Shown: positions 35,082-44,034 of the stretch, piece by piece
How positions within the stretch are numbered: position 1 is the stretch's first letter
Layout of the letters: every line of letters begins with the position of its first letter
Translations under genes and position numbers: made by a program
The notes under the pieces: model-generated
The model's input: the letters and a program-made list of their open reading frames with translations, nothing else
Database searches by the model: none
Told to the model about the DNA's origin: nothing
NCBI RefSeq assembly: GCF_000472925.1
Contig: NZ_AXAS01000002.1
Span: 186,001 to 250,000 of the forward strand
DNA: 64,000 nt
Reading direction: 5' to 3'
From: Bradyrhizobium sp. Ec3.3
Lineage (GTDB): Bacteria > Pseudomonadota > Alphaproteobacteria > Rhizobiales > Xanthobacteraceae

Positions 35082-36015
35082 CGCGCATGAACCATCGCTT
35101 GTAGGAGAAGGCGAAGGTGACACAGGTCATGAACAGGATGACGCCGATGGCGCTGCCATAGCCGACCCGCATGCGCGAGATGCCGTTGTTGTAGAGGAAG
35201 CTCACCATCGTATTCGAGGAATCCGCCGGCCCCCCGCGCGTCAATGGCATCACCAGGTCGAACAGTTGCAGGGAGCCGATGATGGCGAAGAACACCGAGA
35301 GGCGGATGGTCGGATAGAGCAAGGGAATCACGACGTGGCGCAGCGTCTGCGAGCGCGTTGCACCGTCGATGCGCGCCGCCTCGATGAGGCTCTTGTCGAG
35401 GCTCTGAAGCGCGGCGATGAATAGCATCATGTGGAAGCCAAAGTACTTCCAGACGATGACGATCAGCACCGCCAACATCGCGGTATCGGTCGAGGCGAGC
35501 AGATGCGGGGCTTCGCTGCCGAAGGCGCGCCAGACCGAGGCGACGAGGCCGTAATCGCCGTCATAAACGAACGAGAAGATCAGCCCGGTCGCGATCTCGG
35601 CGAGGATGTAAGGCATGAAAAACAGCATGCGCAGCGCGACCGCACCGCGGAAGCGCTCGGCGAGCATGAGCGCGAGCGTCAGCGCCAGCGGCAACTGGAC
35701 GAGCAGCGAGACCGCGATGATCAGGCCGTTATTGCGCAGCGCGAGCCAGAAGGCGCGCGTCTGAAACACGAAACGGTAGTTGTCGAGCCCGATCCAGTTG
35801 GTCGGCCGGCCAAAACCGTTCCAGTTGAAGCCGGAATACCAAGCCGCCTCCCCGATCGGCACCACGACGAACAGGGTGAACAGCAGCAGCGCCGGCGGAA
35901 GGAACAGCACGAGCACGGTGAGCCGGCCGTCCCAGCTCGGTCCGCGCGCCGCGATTGGCGCAATCGCGGGCTCGACCGCGTCCATGGCGGGCGATGTCGC
36001 CATCCGCCGCGCCAC
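35074..36015 (-). CDS. Carbohydrate ABC transporter permease (MalF type)
   Basis: A 313-residue inner-membrane permease, with helices from LTVLVLFLPPALLLFTLFVV onwards and the EAA loop LIEAARIDGATRSQTLRHV, then VIPLLYPTI. The start is taken as GTG 36015, two bases after the binding-protein stop region; ATG 36003 is an alternative four codons on. It forms the transmembrane pair with the MalG-type protein. Confidence 0.9.
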   Translation of the reverse strand: MARRMATSPAMDAVEPAIAPIAARGPSWDGRLTVLVLFLPPALLLFTLFVVVPIGEAAWYSGFNWNGFGRPTNWIGLDNYRFVFQTRAFWLALRNNGLIIAVSLLVQLPLALTLALMLAERFRGAVALRMLFFMPYILAEIATGLIFSFVYDGDYGLVASVWRAFGSEAPHLLASTDTAMLAVLIVIVWKYFGFHMMLFIAALQSLDKSLIEAARIDGATRSQTLRHVVIPLLYPTIRLSVFFAIIGSLQLFDLVMPLTRGGPADSSNTMVSFLYNNGISRMRVGYGSAIGVILFMTCVTFAFSYKRWFMRDE

Positions 36016-36017
36016 GG

Positions 36018-37277
36018 TCAGTTGCCCTGCTTCCAGGCTGCCTCGATCGCCTTGGCCGCGTCCTGCGGGCTCATGCTGCCGCCGGCAATCTCCGCCGTGA
36101 CGTCGTTGACGACGCGACCGACGGAGGGACCGAGGCTCTGGTCATAGAAGTTCTGGTGGTAGTTCGATTTCGCGAGATTGTCCGCGATGCGCTTCATGAA
36201 CGCGTTGTTGAGCCCGACCTCGGCGCCCTTCACCACGGGAACGATATAGTTGCCTGCGGCAAGGCGCGTCTGCACGTCTTTTGAGACGAAGTATTTGAGG
36301 AAGTCGACCGCCTCCTTCGGCGAGCCCTTGGTGACGAGCCAGCCGGTGATGCCGCCGAGCGTATCTGATGGCGCGCCCTTGCCGCCGGGCACCACCGGGA
36401 AATCGAACCAGCCGATCTTGTCCTCGCCGAGGCCCACCTTGTCGGCGGCAAGTGCGCGCTGGAGATGATAGACGGAGCTGATGGCAAGCGTCATCGCCGC
36501 CTTGCCGTCGCCAAAATAGCCCACGGCTTGCGGATTCTTGAAGCCGAGGAAGCCGTTCTGGAACGGCTGGAGGTCCACGAGCTGCTTGAACAGCTCACCG
36601 GATTTTTGGAACGTCTCGCCGGCAAAGCCGCCGTTTTCGCCGCGCAGCGCGGCATCGAAGGCCGGCTTGCCGCCGATCCGCACCGCAAGGTGCGTCCAGT
36701 AGAAATGTAGCGGCCATTTGTCGGCGCCGCCGACGACGATCGGCGTCACGCCCGCGGCTTTCAGCGTCTTCACCGCCGCGAGCAGATCGTCCCAGGTCTT
36801 GATGGAGGCCGGATCGACATTAGCCTTCGCCATCAGTTCCTTGTTGTAGAGGAAGCCGACCTGCGACAGCGCCGTCGGCAAGCCGTAGACGCGGCCATCC
36901 CTGCTGAAGGCGGCAAGCGCCGCCGGCGTCAGCGTGTCGGAATAACCCTTCACCTGGTCGGTGATGTCGTCGAGGACATCAGCTTCGATCTGTGCCTTCA
37001 ACACGCCGCCCGACCAGCTGTAGATGATGTTGGGCCGGTCCTTGGACTGGAGAATGGTCGGAAGCTTCGCCTTGTACGCCTCGTTCTCGAGGAACTGCAT
37101 CTCGATCTTGACGCCGGGATGAGAGGCCTCATAGGCCCGCGCCACCTCTTCCCAGATCTTGACCTGCGCGGGATTGACCTCGATGTGGAGCCATTTCACC
37201 GTGGTGTCGGCCATCGCCGCGCCTTGCGCGAGCAGCCATGCGGTAGCAGCGAGTCCCAGCTTCCTGAGCAGCCTCAT
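36018..37277 (-). CDS. Sugar ABC transporter substrate-binding protein (family 1, MalE/UgpB-like)
   Basis: A 419-residue periplasmic binding protein with an N-terminal signal peptide (LGLAATAWLLAQGAAMADT). Typical class features are NIIYSWSGGVLKAQIEADVLDDI, TALSQVGFLYNKELMAKANVDP and GGITGWLVTKGSPKEAVDF. GGGAGGA lies directly before an ATG at 37283 and eight bases before ATG 37277, so 37277 is the better start. It heads the operon SBP-permease-permease-Gfo-ThuA-LacI. The divergent spacer to 37458 holds candidate operator half sites. Confidence 0.92.
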   Translation of the reverse strand: MRLLRKLGLAATAWLLAQGAAMADTTVKWLHIEVNPAQVKIWEEVARAYEASHPGVKIEMQFLENEAYKAKLPTILQSKDRPNIIYSWSGGVLKAQIEADVLDDITDQVKGYSDTLTPAALAAFSRDGRVYGLPTALSQVGFLYNKELMAKANVDPASIKTWDDLLAAVKTLKAAGVTPIVVGGADKWPLHFYWTHLAVRIGGKPAFDAALRGENGGFAGETFQKSGELFKQLVDLQPFQNGFLGFKNPQAVGYFGDGKAAMTLAISSVYHLQRALAADKVGLGEDKIGWFDFPVVPGGKGAPSDTLGGITGWLVTKGSPKEAVDFLKYFVSKDVQTRLAAGNYIVPVVKGAEVGLNNAFMKRIADNLAKSNYHQNFYDQSLGPSVGRVVNDVTAEIAGGSMSPQDAAKAIEAAWKQGN

Positions 37278-37330
37278 CAGCATTCCTCCCGACTGTTTTG
37301 GTCTTGCTTATGTCGTTGCGGCAATGCTGC

Positions 37331-37377
37331 CCTCATTTTTTGAGGTACGCAACTAAAATTCTGATCTATGCACCTCA
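37331..37377. promoter_or_regulatory. Cluster of TGAGG/CCTCA half sites between divergent sugar operons
   Basis: CCTCA at 37331-37335, TGAGGTACGC at 37341-37350 and GCACCTCA at 37370-37377 lie in the spacer between the binding-protein gene (start 37277) and the SDR gene (start 37458). TGAGGTACGCA closely matches the left half of the CG-centred palindrome at 43600-43615. The most likely reader is the LacI protein at 31411-32460. The stretch is also locally AT-rich (TTTTT, AAAATT), as expected for promoters. Confidence 0.45.
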
Positions 37378-37457
37378 CCGACGGTGTGGCTAAGGTTCCC
37401 GGCGAGTCGTTTTTGCCGGGCGAGCGCTGCCCGGATAACAGTGCCGGGAGGACAATC

Positions 37458-38216
37458 ATGGCCGCCATTTATCCGGACCTTGCAGGCAAGGTCGTTCTCG
37501 TCACGGGCGGCGCGTCTGGCATCGGCGAAGCGATCGTGCGGCGCTTTGCGCAGCAAAAAACCGTCGTCGTGTTCTTCGATATCAAGGCCGATGACGGCAC
37601 GCGGCTGGCGCGCGAGCTTGCTGACCAGGGCCTCGCGGCACATTTTTGGCATGTCGACCTCACCGATATCGCGGCCTTGCGCGCCGGCGTCACGGAAGCC
37701 CGCAAGGCGCACGGCCCGATCAACATCCTCGTCAACAATGCCGCGCATGACGAGCGACATCCGACCGAGGAGGTGACGCCGGAATATTGGGACGACCGCA
37801 TCGCCGTGAACCTGAAGCATCAGTTCTTCGCGGCGCAGGCGGTCCTGCCGGACATGAAGGCGGCTAATGCCGGCGCCATCATCAATTTCGGCTCGGTCTC
37901 CTGGATGGCAGGACAAGGCGGCATGGCCGCCTACACCGCCAGCAAGTCCGGCGTGATCGGCCTCACCCGCTCGCTCGCGCGCGACTACGGCCCCTACAAC
38001 ATCCGCGTCAATGCAATCGCGCCCGGCTGGATCATGACCGAGCGCCAGGTCACGAAATGGCTGACGCCGGAAGGCGTGGAAGAGCTGATGCAGCGCCAGT
38101 GCCTGAAGCGCAAGCTGATGCCGGACGAGATCGCGAAGGTGACGGTGTTTTTGGCCTCCGACGAAGCCTCGGCCTGCACCTCGCAGCATTACGTCGTGGA
38201 TGGCGGCTGGGTCTGA
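37458..38216 (+). CDS. Short-chain dehydrogenase/reductase
   Basis: A 252-residue NAD(P)-dependent SDR. The cofactor loop is VLVTGGASGIGEAIV, the structural NNA motif is ILVNNAAHDER, and the catalytic Tyr-x3-Lys is AYTASKSG with Ser in NFGSVSW. The ATG at 37458 follows GGGAGGA at a proper distance; an earlier ATG at 37368 lies in the promoter area. Placed opposite the sugar importer and before a GH3 enzyme, it probably oxidises a sugar released from the imported glycoside. The exact substrate is not readable. Confidence 0.9.
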   Translation: MAAIYPDLAGKVVLVTGGASGIGEAIVRRFAQQKTVVVFFDIKADDGTRLARELADQGLAAHFWHVDLTDIAALRAGVTEARKAHGPINILVNNAAHDERHPTEEVTPEYWDDRIAVNLKHQFFAAQAVLPDMKAANAGAIINFGSVSWMAGQGGMAAYTASKSGVIGLTRSLARDYGPYNIRVNAIAPGWIMTERQVTKWLTPEGVEELMQRQCLKRKLMPDEIAKVTVFLASDEASACTSQHYVVDGGWV

Positions 38217-38244
38217 TCGAGCGATCCACCTTGCCGAGGATGGG

Positions 38245-39915
38245 ATGAGCCCGCACATGGATACGTCCTTTCTCTCTCGTGCGCCCTTTGGTCTCGATGC
38301 GCGCGCCGTCGCGTGGGTCGAGACCACCTATCGCGCTCTGAGCCTGCAAGACAAAGTGGCTCAGCTTTTCAACCTTCTGTCGCGCGGAACCGATCCCGGT
38401 GAGCTCGACAGGCTCGCGCGATTGCGACCGGGCGGAATCACGCGGTACTTCGGTCGCGATGGCGAGGCCGAGCGCGCGCGACTAGTGGCCGCTCAGAAGG
38501 CCGCACCGATCCCGCTCCTGGTCAGCGCCGATCTGGAAGGCTCGCGCATGAGCCTTCCCTTTGGCACACAGCTGCCGAACCCGCTCGCACTCGCGGCGAT
38601 CGATGACCCCGCGGTGACCGCGGATATCTCGCGTATCATTGCCGAGGAGGCCGTCTCCCTCGGCGTGAACTGGTCGTTCGCTCCGGTGATCGACATAAAT
38701 CACGCGTTTCGCAGTTCGATCGTCGGCACGCGAAGCTTTGGCTCCGATCTCGAAACGATCCGCCGTCATGCGCTGCCCCACATCGAGGTCCTGCAAAGGC
38801 ATGGCATCGCCGCGACCGCCAAGCATTGGCCCGGCGAAGGCTACGACGACCGCGACCAGCATCTGCTCACCACGATCAATCCGCTCTCCATGGAGCAGTG
38901 GGAGGCGACGTTCGGCAGGCTCTATCGCGCGGCGATCGACGCCGGCGTGCTCTCCATCATGTCCGCGCATATTGCGCTGCCTGCGTACGTCAGGAGCCAG
39001 CTATCCGATCCGGGCGTCGAGGCTTTCAGGCCGGCCTCCATCAGCAGGCTTCTCAATATCGAGCTGCTTCGTCACAAGCTCGGCTTCAACGGCCTGATCG
39101 TCTCGGATGCCAGCGAGATGGCCGGCCTCACCTCCTGGTGCCGCATCCGCGCGGCCAAGTCGCAGATCATCGCCGGTGGGTGCGACATGATCCTGTTCTC
39201 GCGCGCGCCGGAGGAAGACATGGCGGAGGTGCGCGCGGCTGTCGAGGATGGCCGCCTGCCGGCCGAACGGTTCGAGGACGCGGTGCTGCGTGTCCTCGCT
39301 CTGAAGGCGGCGCTCGGTCTCCACGAGATGGCAACCGTTGGGCCGACCGGAGCGATTGCGCGGGCTTCCGACAAGGTCATCGCCGACGCGGCCTTGCGGC
39401 GGGCGCCGACCCTGGTCAAGGACACTCTGGGCCTCCTGCCCATCAGTCCGCGGCGGCATCGGCGCGTGCTGGTAATATCCGGCGGAATCATCAGTCCGCT
39501 TCATGACTCACCGCACGAATTCAGCCTGCCGGATATGCTGGCCAGGGAGGGATTCGAGGTTACGCTGCACACCCAGCAGCCCGCGGTCGATCCGGCCGGT
39601 TTCGATCTCGTCCTCTATCTCCTTGGAGAAGAGACGTTGCTTACGCGCGGGCGCATTTTCCTCGATTGGGCACGGCTTGGCGGCGATTTCGTCGGTGCCA
39701 TGCGGCGCTATTGGCACGACATTCCGACCATCATGGTCTCGTTCGGCTATCCCTATCACCTCTATGACGCGCCCCGCGTGCCCGTCTACATCAACGCGTA
39801 TTGCACGATCGACGAGATGCAGGCAGCCGTCGTCGACCTGTTGATGGGACGACATCCCTGGAACCGGAACAGTCCCGTTGATCCCTTTTGTGGCCTCGAG
39901 GACGCGAAGTACTAA
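38245..39915 (+). CDS. Glycoside hydrolase family 3 protein
   Basis: A 556-residue GH3 protein. The N-terminal TIM barrel shows PLLVSADLEGSRMSLPFG, WSFAPVIDINHAFRSSIVGT and ATAKHWPGEGYDD; the expected nucleophile Asp is in IVSDASEMAGL. A C-terminal alpha/beta sandwich follows from about residue 385 (RVLVISGGI onward). No signal peptide is visible, so it acts in the cytoplasm, likely a beta-glucosidase or beta-N-acetylhexosaminidase type enzyme. The start at 38245 has GAGG five bases upstream; ATG 38257 is possible. It follows the SDR gene by 28 bases and is convergent with the RbsC-type gene. Confidence 0.85.
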   Translation: MSPHMDTSFLSRAPFGLDARAVAWVETTYRALSLQDKVAQLFNLLSRGTDPGELDRLARLRPGGITRYFGRDGEAERARLVAAQKAAPIPLLVSADLEGSRMSLPFGTQLPNPLALAAIDDPAVTADISRIIAEEAVSLGVNWSFAPVIDINHAFRSSIVGTRSFGSDLETIRRHALPHIEVLQRHGIAATAKHWPGEGYDDRDQHLLTTINPLSMEQWEATFGRLYRAAIDAGVLSIMSAHIALPAYVRSQLSDPGVEAFRPASISRLLNIELLRHKLGFNGLIVSDASEMAGLTSWCRIRAAKSQIIAGGCDMILFSRAPEEDMAEVRAAVEDGRLPAERFEDAVLRVLALKAALGLHEMATVGPTGAIARASDKVIADAALRRAPTLVKDTLGLLPISPRRHRRVLVISGGIISPLHDSPHEFSLPDMLAREGFEVTLHTQQPAVDPAGFDLVLYLLGEETLLTRGRIFLDWARLGGDFVGAMRRYWHDIPTIMVSFGYPYHLYDAPRVPVYINAYCTIDEMQAAVVDLLMGRHPWNRNSPVDPFCGLEDAKY

Positions 39916-39923
39916 CCTCTATT

Positions 39924-40946
39924 TCACTCCGCGTTCGCCCGCTCCAGCGGCGCTGCTGCAACGCTCGCCTGCGGCCGCGCCTTCGCCGTCGTCGCGCGGC
40001 GACGCTGCATGAGATACTGGTCGCCGAGCACGCCGATCAGGATCACCGTGCCCATGACGGCAAAATTCAGCGAGCTCGGAATGCCCAGGAGATTGACGAG
40101 ATTCTGCAGCACCTGGAGCAGCACGGTGCCGAGCACGACACCGATGATCGAGCCCTCGCCGCCGCGCAAGGAGCAGCCGCCGAGCACGGCGGCGGCAATC
40201 GCGTACAGCTCGTAGAAGGAGCCATGCACCGCCGGCGAGATCGAGCGGGTGTACATCGCGATCAGGATCGCGGCGAACGCGGTCAGCCCCCCGCAGATGA
40301 TGTAGGCGGAAATCACGACGCGATCGGAACGGATGCCGGAATAGCGCGCCGCCTCCTCGTTCTTGCCGACGGCGTAGAGATAGCGGCCGAACACGGATCG
40401 GTGCAGCAGCACCCAGGCGATGGCGGCGACGATGAAGAGCGCGACCACGCTGTGCGGCAAGGGAAAGCCGAGCACATTGGTGCGGCCCGCGGTCAGCCAT
40501 TCCAGCGTCGGAAAGCTCGCGCCGAAGCCGAAGCCGGCGGTGGCGTCCTCGGTATAGTAGCGCGCGGCGCCGCGATAGATCAGAAGTCCGCACAGCGTCA
40601 CCACGAAAGGCTGGATGTGCATCCGGGTGACGAGCGTGCCGTGCACGAGGCCGATCGCGAGCCCACCGGCGATGATCGCGGCAAAGGCGAGCATCCAGTT
40701 GACGTCGTGATTGACGATAAGGTCGATGAAGAGCACCCCTAACAGCGCGATGACCGAGCCGACCGAGAGCTCGATGCCGCCGATGATGATGACGAAGGCT
40801 TCCGCGATCGAAAAGATGCCGAACATCCCGACCTGGTTGGCGGTGTTGGAGAGATTGCCGACCAGGAGGAAACGCGGGTTGATGAAGGTGACGACCGCAC
40901 CGACCACGAGGATCAGGATCAGGAGGCTCAGATCTTTCTTGTTCAA
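39924..40946 (-). CDS. Sugar ABC transporter permease (RbsC type)
   Basis: A 340-residue polytopic permease of the ribose/xylose/autoinducer-2 family, with eight or more hydrophobic helices beginning LSLLILILVVGAVVTF. Family marks are GGIELSVGSVIALLGVL and AAAVLGGCSLRGGEGSIIGVVLG. The start is TTG at 40946, preceded by GGCGAGGGGACC; the next in-frame Met lies well after the first helix, so TTG is the only reasonable start. It is 12 bases after the ATPase gene. Confidence 0.92.
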   Translation of the reverse strand: MNKKDLSLLILILVVGAVVTFINPRFLLVGNLSNTANQVGMFGIFSIAEAFVIIIGGIELSVGSVIALLGVLFIDLIVNHDVNWMLAFAAIIAGGLAIGLVHGTLVTRMHIQPFVVTLCGLLIYRGAARYYTEDATAGFGFGASFPTLEWLTAGRTNVLGFPLPHSVVALFIVAAIAWVLLHRSVFGRYLYAVGKNEEAARYSGIRSDRVVISAYIICGGLTAFAAILIAMYTRSISPAVHGSFYELYAIAAAVLGGCSLRGGEGSIIGVVLGTVLLQVLQNLVNLLGIPSSLNFAVMGTVILIGVLGDQYLMQRRRATTAKARPQASVAAAPLERANAE

Positions 40947-40958
40947 GGTCCCCTCGCC

Positions 40959-42461
40959 TCAAATTGTGTGGCCGACCGCCAGTTGCAGCACATTGTGCTC
41001 GCTGAACTGGCTGCGATCAAGGAAACCCGAGATCGCCCCCTCATGCATGACGGCGATGCGGTCGCTCACCCCGATCACCTCCTCCATGTCGCTGGAGATC
41101 ATCAGGACCGCGACGCCCGCATCGGTCAGGCGGCGCAGCATGTCGTAGATCTCCTGCTTGGCGCCGACGTCGATGCCGCGCGTCGGCTCGTCGAAGATCA
41201 AGACTTTCGGCCGCATCGACAGCCATTTGGCGAGCACGACCTTCTGCTGGTTGCCGCCGGACAGTGAGCCGACGGCGGTTTCGACGTCAGGCGCGCGGAT
41301 CTTGAGGCGCTCGCGCTGGCGACGGGCGTTCTCGGTCTCGCGCGCGGTGTTGACGAGCCAGAGGCGCAGATATGAGGACAGATCCGGCAGCGAGATGTTT
41401 TCGGCGATCGAGAAGTCGAGCAGGAGGCCGGAACTTTTGCGGTCCTCCGGGACGAGATAAATACCGTGCTCGATCGCGGCGCGCGGGCTGGCAATCCGGA
41501 TCGGCGTGCCGTCCAGCCTGATCGCGCCGCCGCGCAAGGGATCGACGCCGAAAATGGCCCGCGCAAGCTCCGTGCGCCCCGAGCCGACCAGGCCGGCAAG
41601 CCCCAAAATCTCGCCGCGGCGCACCGACAGGCTGACGGCGCGCTCCGGATAGGTATCGGTGACGGCCTGGACGATGTCGAGCACGGCCTCGCCGGGAGGA
41701 GCTGCCGGCGGAACGTACAGCGATTTGAGGTCACGCCCGATCATCAGGCGGATCATCGCTGCCGGCGAGAGCTCCGCGCGGGTCAGCGCGCCGACCATGC
41801 GGCCGTCGCGCAGCACCACCGCGCGATCGGCGCACTGCATCACCTCGTTGAGGCGGTGTGTGATGAAGATGATGCTGACACCGTCGGCCTTGAGGCCCGC
41901 GATGACGCGCATCAGGCGGTCCGTCTCGGTCAAGGTCAGGCTCGAGGTCGGCTCGTCCATGATGACGAGGCGCGCATCGAGCGAGAGCGCCTTCATGATC
42001 TCGACGAGCTGGCGCTGGGCGAGCGACAGCTCGGCGAGCGGCGCGTCGGGTTCGAAATCGGCGCCCAGCCGTTCGAGCAGCGGTCGCACCTTTGCATAGA
42101 GAGCCTGCCGGTTGATCAGCCTGAGCGGCCCACCATGCACCGGCTCGCGGCCGATGAAGACGTTGCCGGCGACGTCGAGATTGTCGAAGAGGTTGAGTTC
42201 CTGATGGACGAAGGCGATTCCGGCCTGGATCGCCTCCGCCACGGTGAACGAGCCCCGCTCGACGCCATCCACCCGGATCAGGCCGCCACTCGGCTCGACG
42301 ACGCCGCCGAGCACGCGCATCAAGGTCGACTTGCCTGCGCCGTTCTCGCCGATCAGCGCGATCACCTCGCCCGGCGCGACCTTGAGGTCGACGTGGTCGA
42401 GGGCGACCACGCCGGGATAGGTCTTGCTGATGTCGACCAGCTCGAGGAACGGCTCAGGCAT
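40959..42461 (-). CDS. Sugar ABC transporter ATP-binding protein (RbsA type, two cassettes)
   Basis: A 500-residue fusion of two ABC domains. The first has a complete Walker A (GENGAGKSTLMRVLGG), signature LSLAQRQLVEI and Walker B region VIMDEPTSSLT. The second has the degenerate P-loop GLVGSGRTELARAIFG, usual for this family, with signature LSGGNQQKVVLAKW and LIFDEPTRGIDVG. It energises the adjacent RbsC-type permease and RbsB-type binding protein. The Shine-Dalgarno before ATG 42461 is weak. Confidence 0.94.
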   Translation of the reverse strand: MPEPFLELVDISKTYPGVVALDHVDLKVAPGEVIALIGENGAGKSTLMRVLGGVVEPSGGLIRVDGVERGSFTVAEAIQAGIAFVHQELNLFDNLDVAGNVFIGREPVHGGPLRLINRQALYAKVRPLLERLGADFEPDAPLAELSLAQRQLVEIMKALSLDARLVIMDEPTSSLTLTETDRLMRVIAGLKADGVSIIFITHRLNEVMQCADRAVVLRDGRMVGALTRAELSPAAMIRLMIGRDLKSLYVPPAAPPGEAVLDIVQAVTDTYPERAVSLSVRRGEILGLAGLVGSGRTELARAIFGVDPLRGGAIRLDGTPIRIASPRAAIEHGIYLVPEDRKSSGLLLDFSIAENISLPDLSSYLRLWLVNTARETENARRQRERLKIRAPDVETAVGSLSGGNQQKVVLAKWLSMRPKVLIFDEPTRGIDVGAKQEIYDMLRRLTDAGVAVLMISSDMEEVIGVSDRIAVMHEGAISGFLDRSQFSEHNVLQLAVGHTI

Positions 42462-42488
42462 TGGCGGCTGCGAGCAGCGCTGACACTC

Positions 42489-43442
42489 CTACTTCTTGAG
42501 CATCGCTTTCATCGAGGCCATGAAGTCGTCGACGTTCGCCTTGTCGATGACCTTCCCGGGAACGATGATAATGCCGTTCGCCGGAATCCCCGACTTGTCG
42601 CCGCCGATGTAGGCGGCCATCAGCTTCATGCCCTGATAGCCCCACTCGAACGGCTGCTGGACGACGGTGCCGGCGATGCTGCCTTCCTTGACGCCGCCGA
42701 GCGTGATCGGATCCTCGTCGAAGCCGATGATCTGGATCTTGCCGAGCTTGCCGGCCTCCTTGAGCACCTCGTAGATGCGCGGCGTGTTGTAGGAGTAGAA
42801 GCCGACGAGGCAGCTGACGTCGGGCATGGCGGCGAGGATGTCCTCGACGTTTCGCTTGGCCCGGGTCTGGTCGATCTCGTCGCCGCGGACGTCCACGAGC
42901 TCGACCTTCGAGCCCTTGATCGTCTCCTTGACGCCCTCGATGCGCTCGCGGGCGTTGTCGGCGCCGGGCAGACCGACGAAGCCGACACACTTGCCGCCGC
43001 TCGGCAGCGCCTTCAGCATCAGCTTGCCGGCTTCCTTGCCGAGATCGGTATTCGACGAGCCGATATAGGCCACTCTCTTCGAGGCCGGAGCGTCGCTGTC
43101 GGTGGTGAACAGCACCGTCTGCGAGGCGACCTTGTTCAATTGCTCGGTCTGGTTCTTGGGATCGACGGCACTGACCATGATGCCGGCAGCACCTGCCGCG
43201 ACGAGGTCGTCCATCACCCGCTGCTGCACGGCAGCCGCGGCCTGTTCCGGGTATTTGAACTGAAGCTCGAAATTGGGCAGTTCGCCCTGCGCCTTCTTCA
43301 CGCCGGCCTCGGCGATTTTCCAGAAGTCGGACGCGCCGTTGACGACGAAGGCCAGAACCTTCTTGTCCGCCGCGTTGGCCGAGCCGAGACCCAGCGCGAC
43401 CGCGAACGCAACGGATACACCTGCAACCAAGAGACGCTGCAT
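42489..43442 (-). CDS. Sugar ABC transporter substrate-binding protein (RbsB type)
   Basis: A 317-residue periplasmic binding protein of the sugar-binding (peripla_BP_4) class. The signal peptide is LLVAGVSVAFAVALGLGSANA, with cleavage before ADKKVLAF. Typical motifs are GIMVSAVDPKNQTEQLNKV, YIGSSNTDLGKEAG and QIIGFDEDPITLGGV. GGGAGGGATGT precedes the ATG at 43442, which settles the start over an upstream ATG at 43484. It heads the rbsB-rbsA-rbsC-like operon; a LacI-type palindrome lies about 158 bases upstream. The sugar is unknown. Confidence 0.93.
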   Translation of the reverse strand: MQRLLVAGVSVAFAVALGLGSANAADKKVLAFVVNGASDFWKIAEAGVKKAQGELPNFELQFKYPEQAAAAVQQRVMDDLVAAGAAGIMVSAVDPKNQTEQLNKVASQTVLFTTDSDAPASKRVAYIGSSNTDLGKEAGKLMLKALPSGGKCVGFVGLPGADNARERIEGVKETIKGSKVELVDVRGDEIDQTRAKRNVEDILAAMPDVSCLVGFYSYNTPRIYEVLKEAGKLGKIQIIGFDEDPITLGGVKEGSIAGTVVQQPFEWGYQGMKLMAAYIGGDKSGIPANGIIIVPGKVIDKANVDDFMASMKAMLKK

Positions 43443-43599
43443 ACATCCCTCCCTTTTAAGCGGTTGACCGTCGATCGCGGCCAACTCTTCATGTCATTTA
43501 CGCAATCGCCCTGTTTCCCCCGCCACTGGACCAACGAAGCCCGGCTCCGGATCAACGGAGGTCGCGGCGCCGTCGGCTTCAGCCTTCAAGGAAGAAAAA

Positions 43600-43615
43600 T
43601 GAGGCACGCACCTCA
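43600..43615. promoter_or_regulatory. LacI-type palindromic operator candidate
   Basis: TGAGGCACGCACCTCA, a 16-base pseudo-palindrome with a central CG, the normal form of a LacI-family operator. It lies upstream of the RbsB-type gene (start 43442). Its left half TGAGG-Y-ACGCA also occurs at 37341 between the other two sugar operons. Binding by the LacI protein at 31411-32460 is inferred. Confidence 0.5.
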
Positions 43616-43693
43616 AACGTACCAGAAACCCTCCGGACGTGCAACCGAGGGCCCGTTCGCTTTGATCGGAGCAGGCAAATCAGCCGAAAGCCC

Positions 43694-43769
43694 GTAGCCC
43701 GGGCGAGCGAAGCAACACCGGGACGATCACACGCGGAATCCCGGGTATCGCTTCGCTCACCCGGGCTAC
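43694..43769. repeat. Long imperfect inverted repeat (REP/BIME-like hairpin)
   Basis: The left arm at 43694-43723 starts GTAGCCCGGGCGAGCGAAGC; the right arm at 43739-43769 is its imperfect inverted copy, ending GCTTCGCTCACCCGGGCTAC, with a 15-base loop between. Elements containing CCCGGGTGAGCGAAGCGATACCCGGG are widespread intergenic repeats in Bradyrhizobium (recalled family knowledge). It lies in the 43443-44034 gap, which otherwise holds only the operator candidate at 43600-43615 and an AT-rich stretch near 43861-43906 that could be the promoter for the next gene. Confidence 0.75.
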
Positions 43770-44034
43770 GATTTCTACTTTGCATGGGGTTGTTTTCGCG
43801 AAATAAGAAATCACGTGCGCCGCCCGGCCAATTCCGCCAGCGCCGGGCAATTCGCGTCACCCAAAATATTCATATTGGCGGAATTCTGAATTATCGTACT
43901 CTAGGTTCACTTGGCGTCCGACACCCCCGATAGCTGCGAACGAACATTCACAGGCGCGATCCCCCACCATTTGTTATCACGGCGCTTTCGCGCTATTCAC
44001 TCCGGCTGGAACAGGCCATCGTGCAACCCATTAC

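Noticed and set aside
41466..43697. 743-codon open frame on the plus strand opposite the RbsA/RbsB-type genes
   Set aside because: It is antisense to two well-recognised genes, and its His/Asp/Arg-rich composition is that of a reverse-complement GC shadow with no domain motif.
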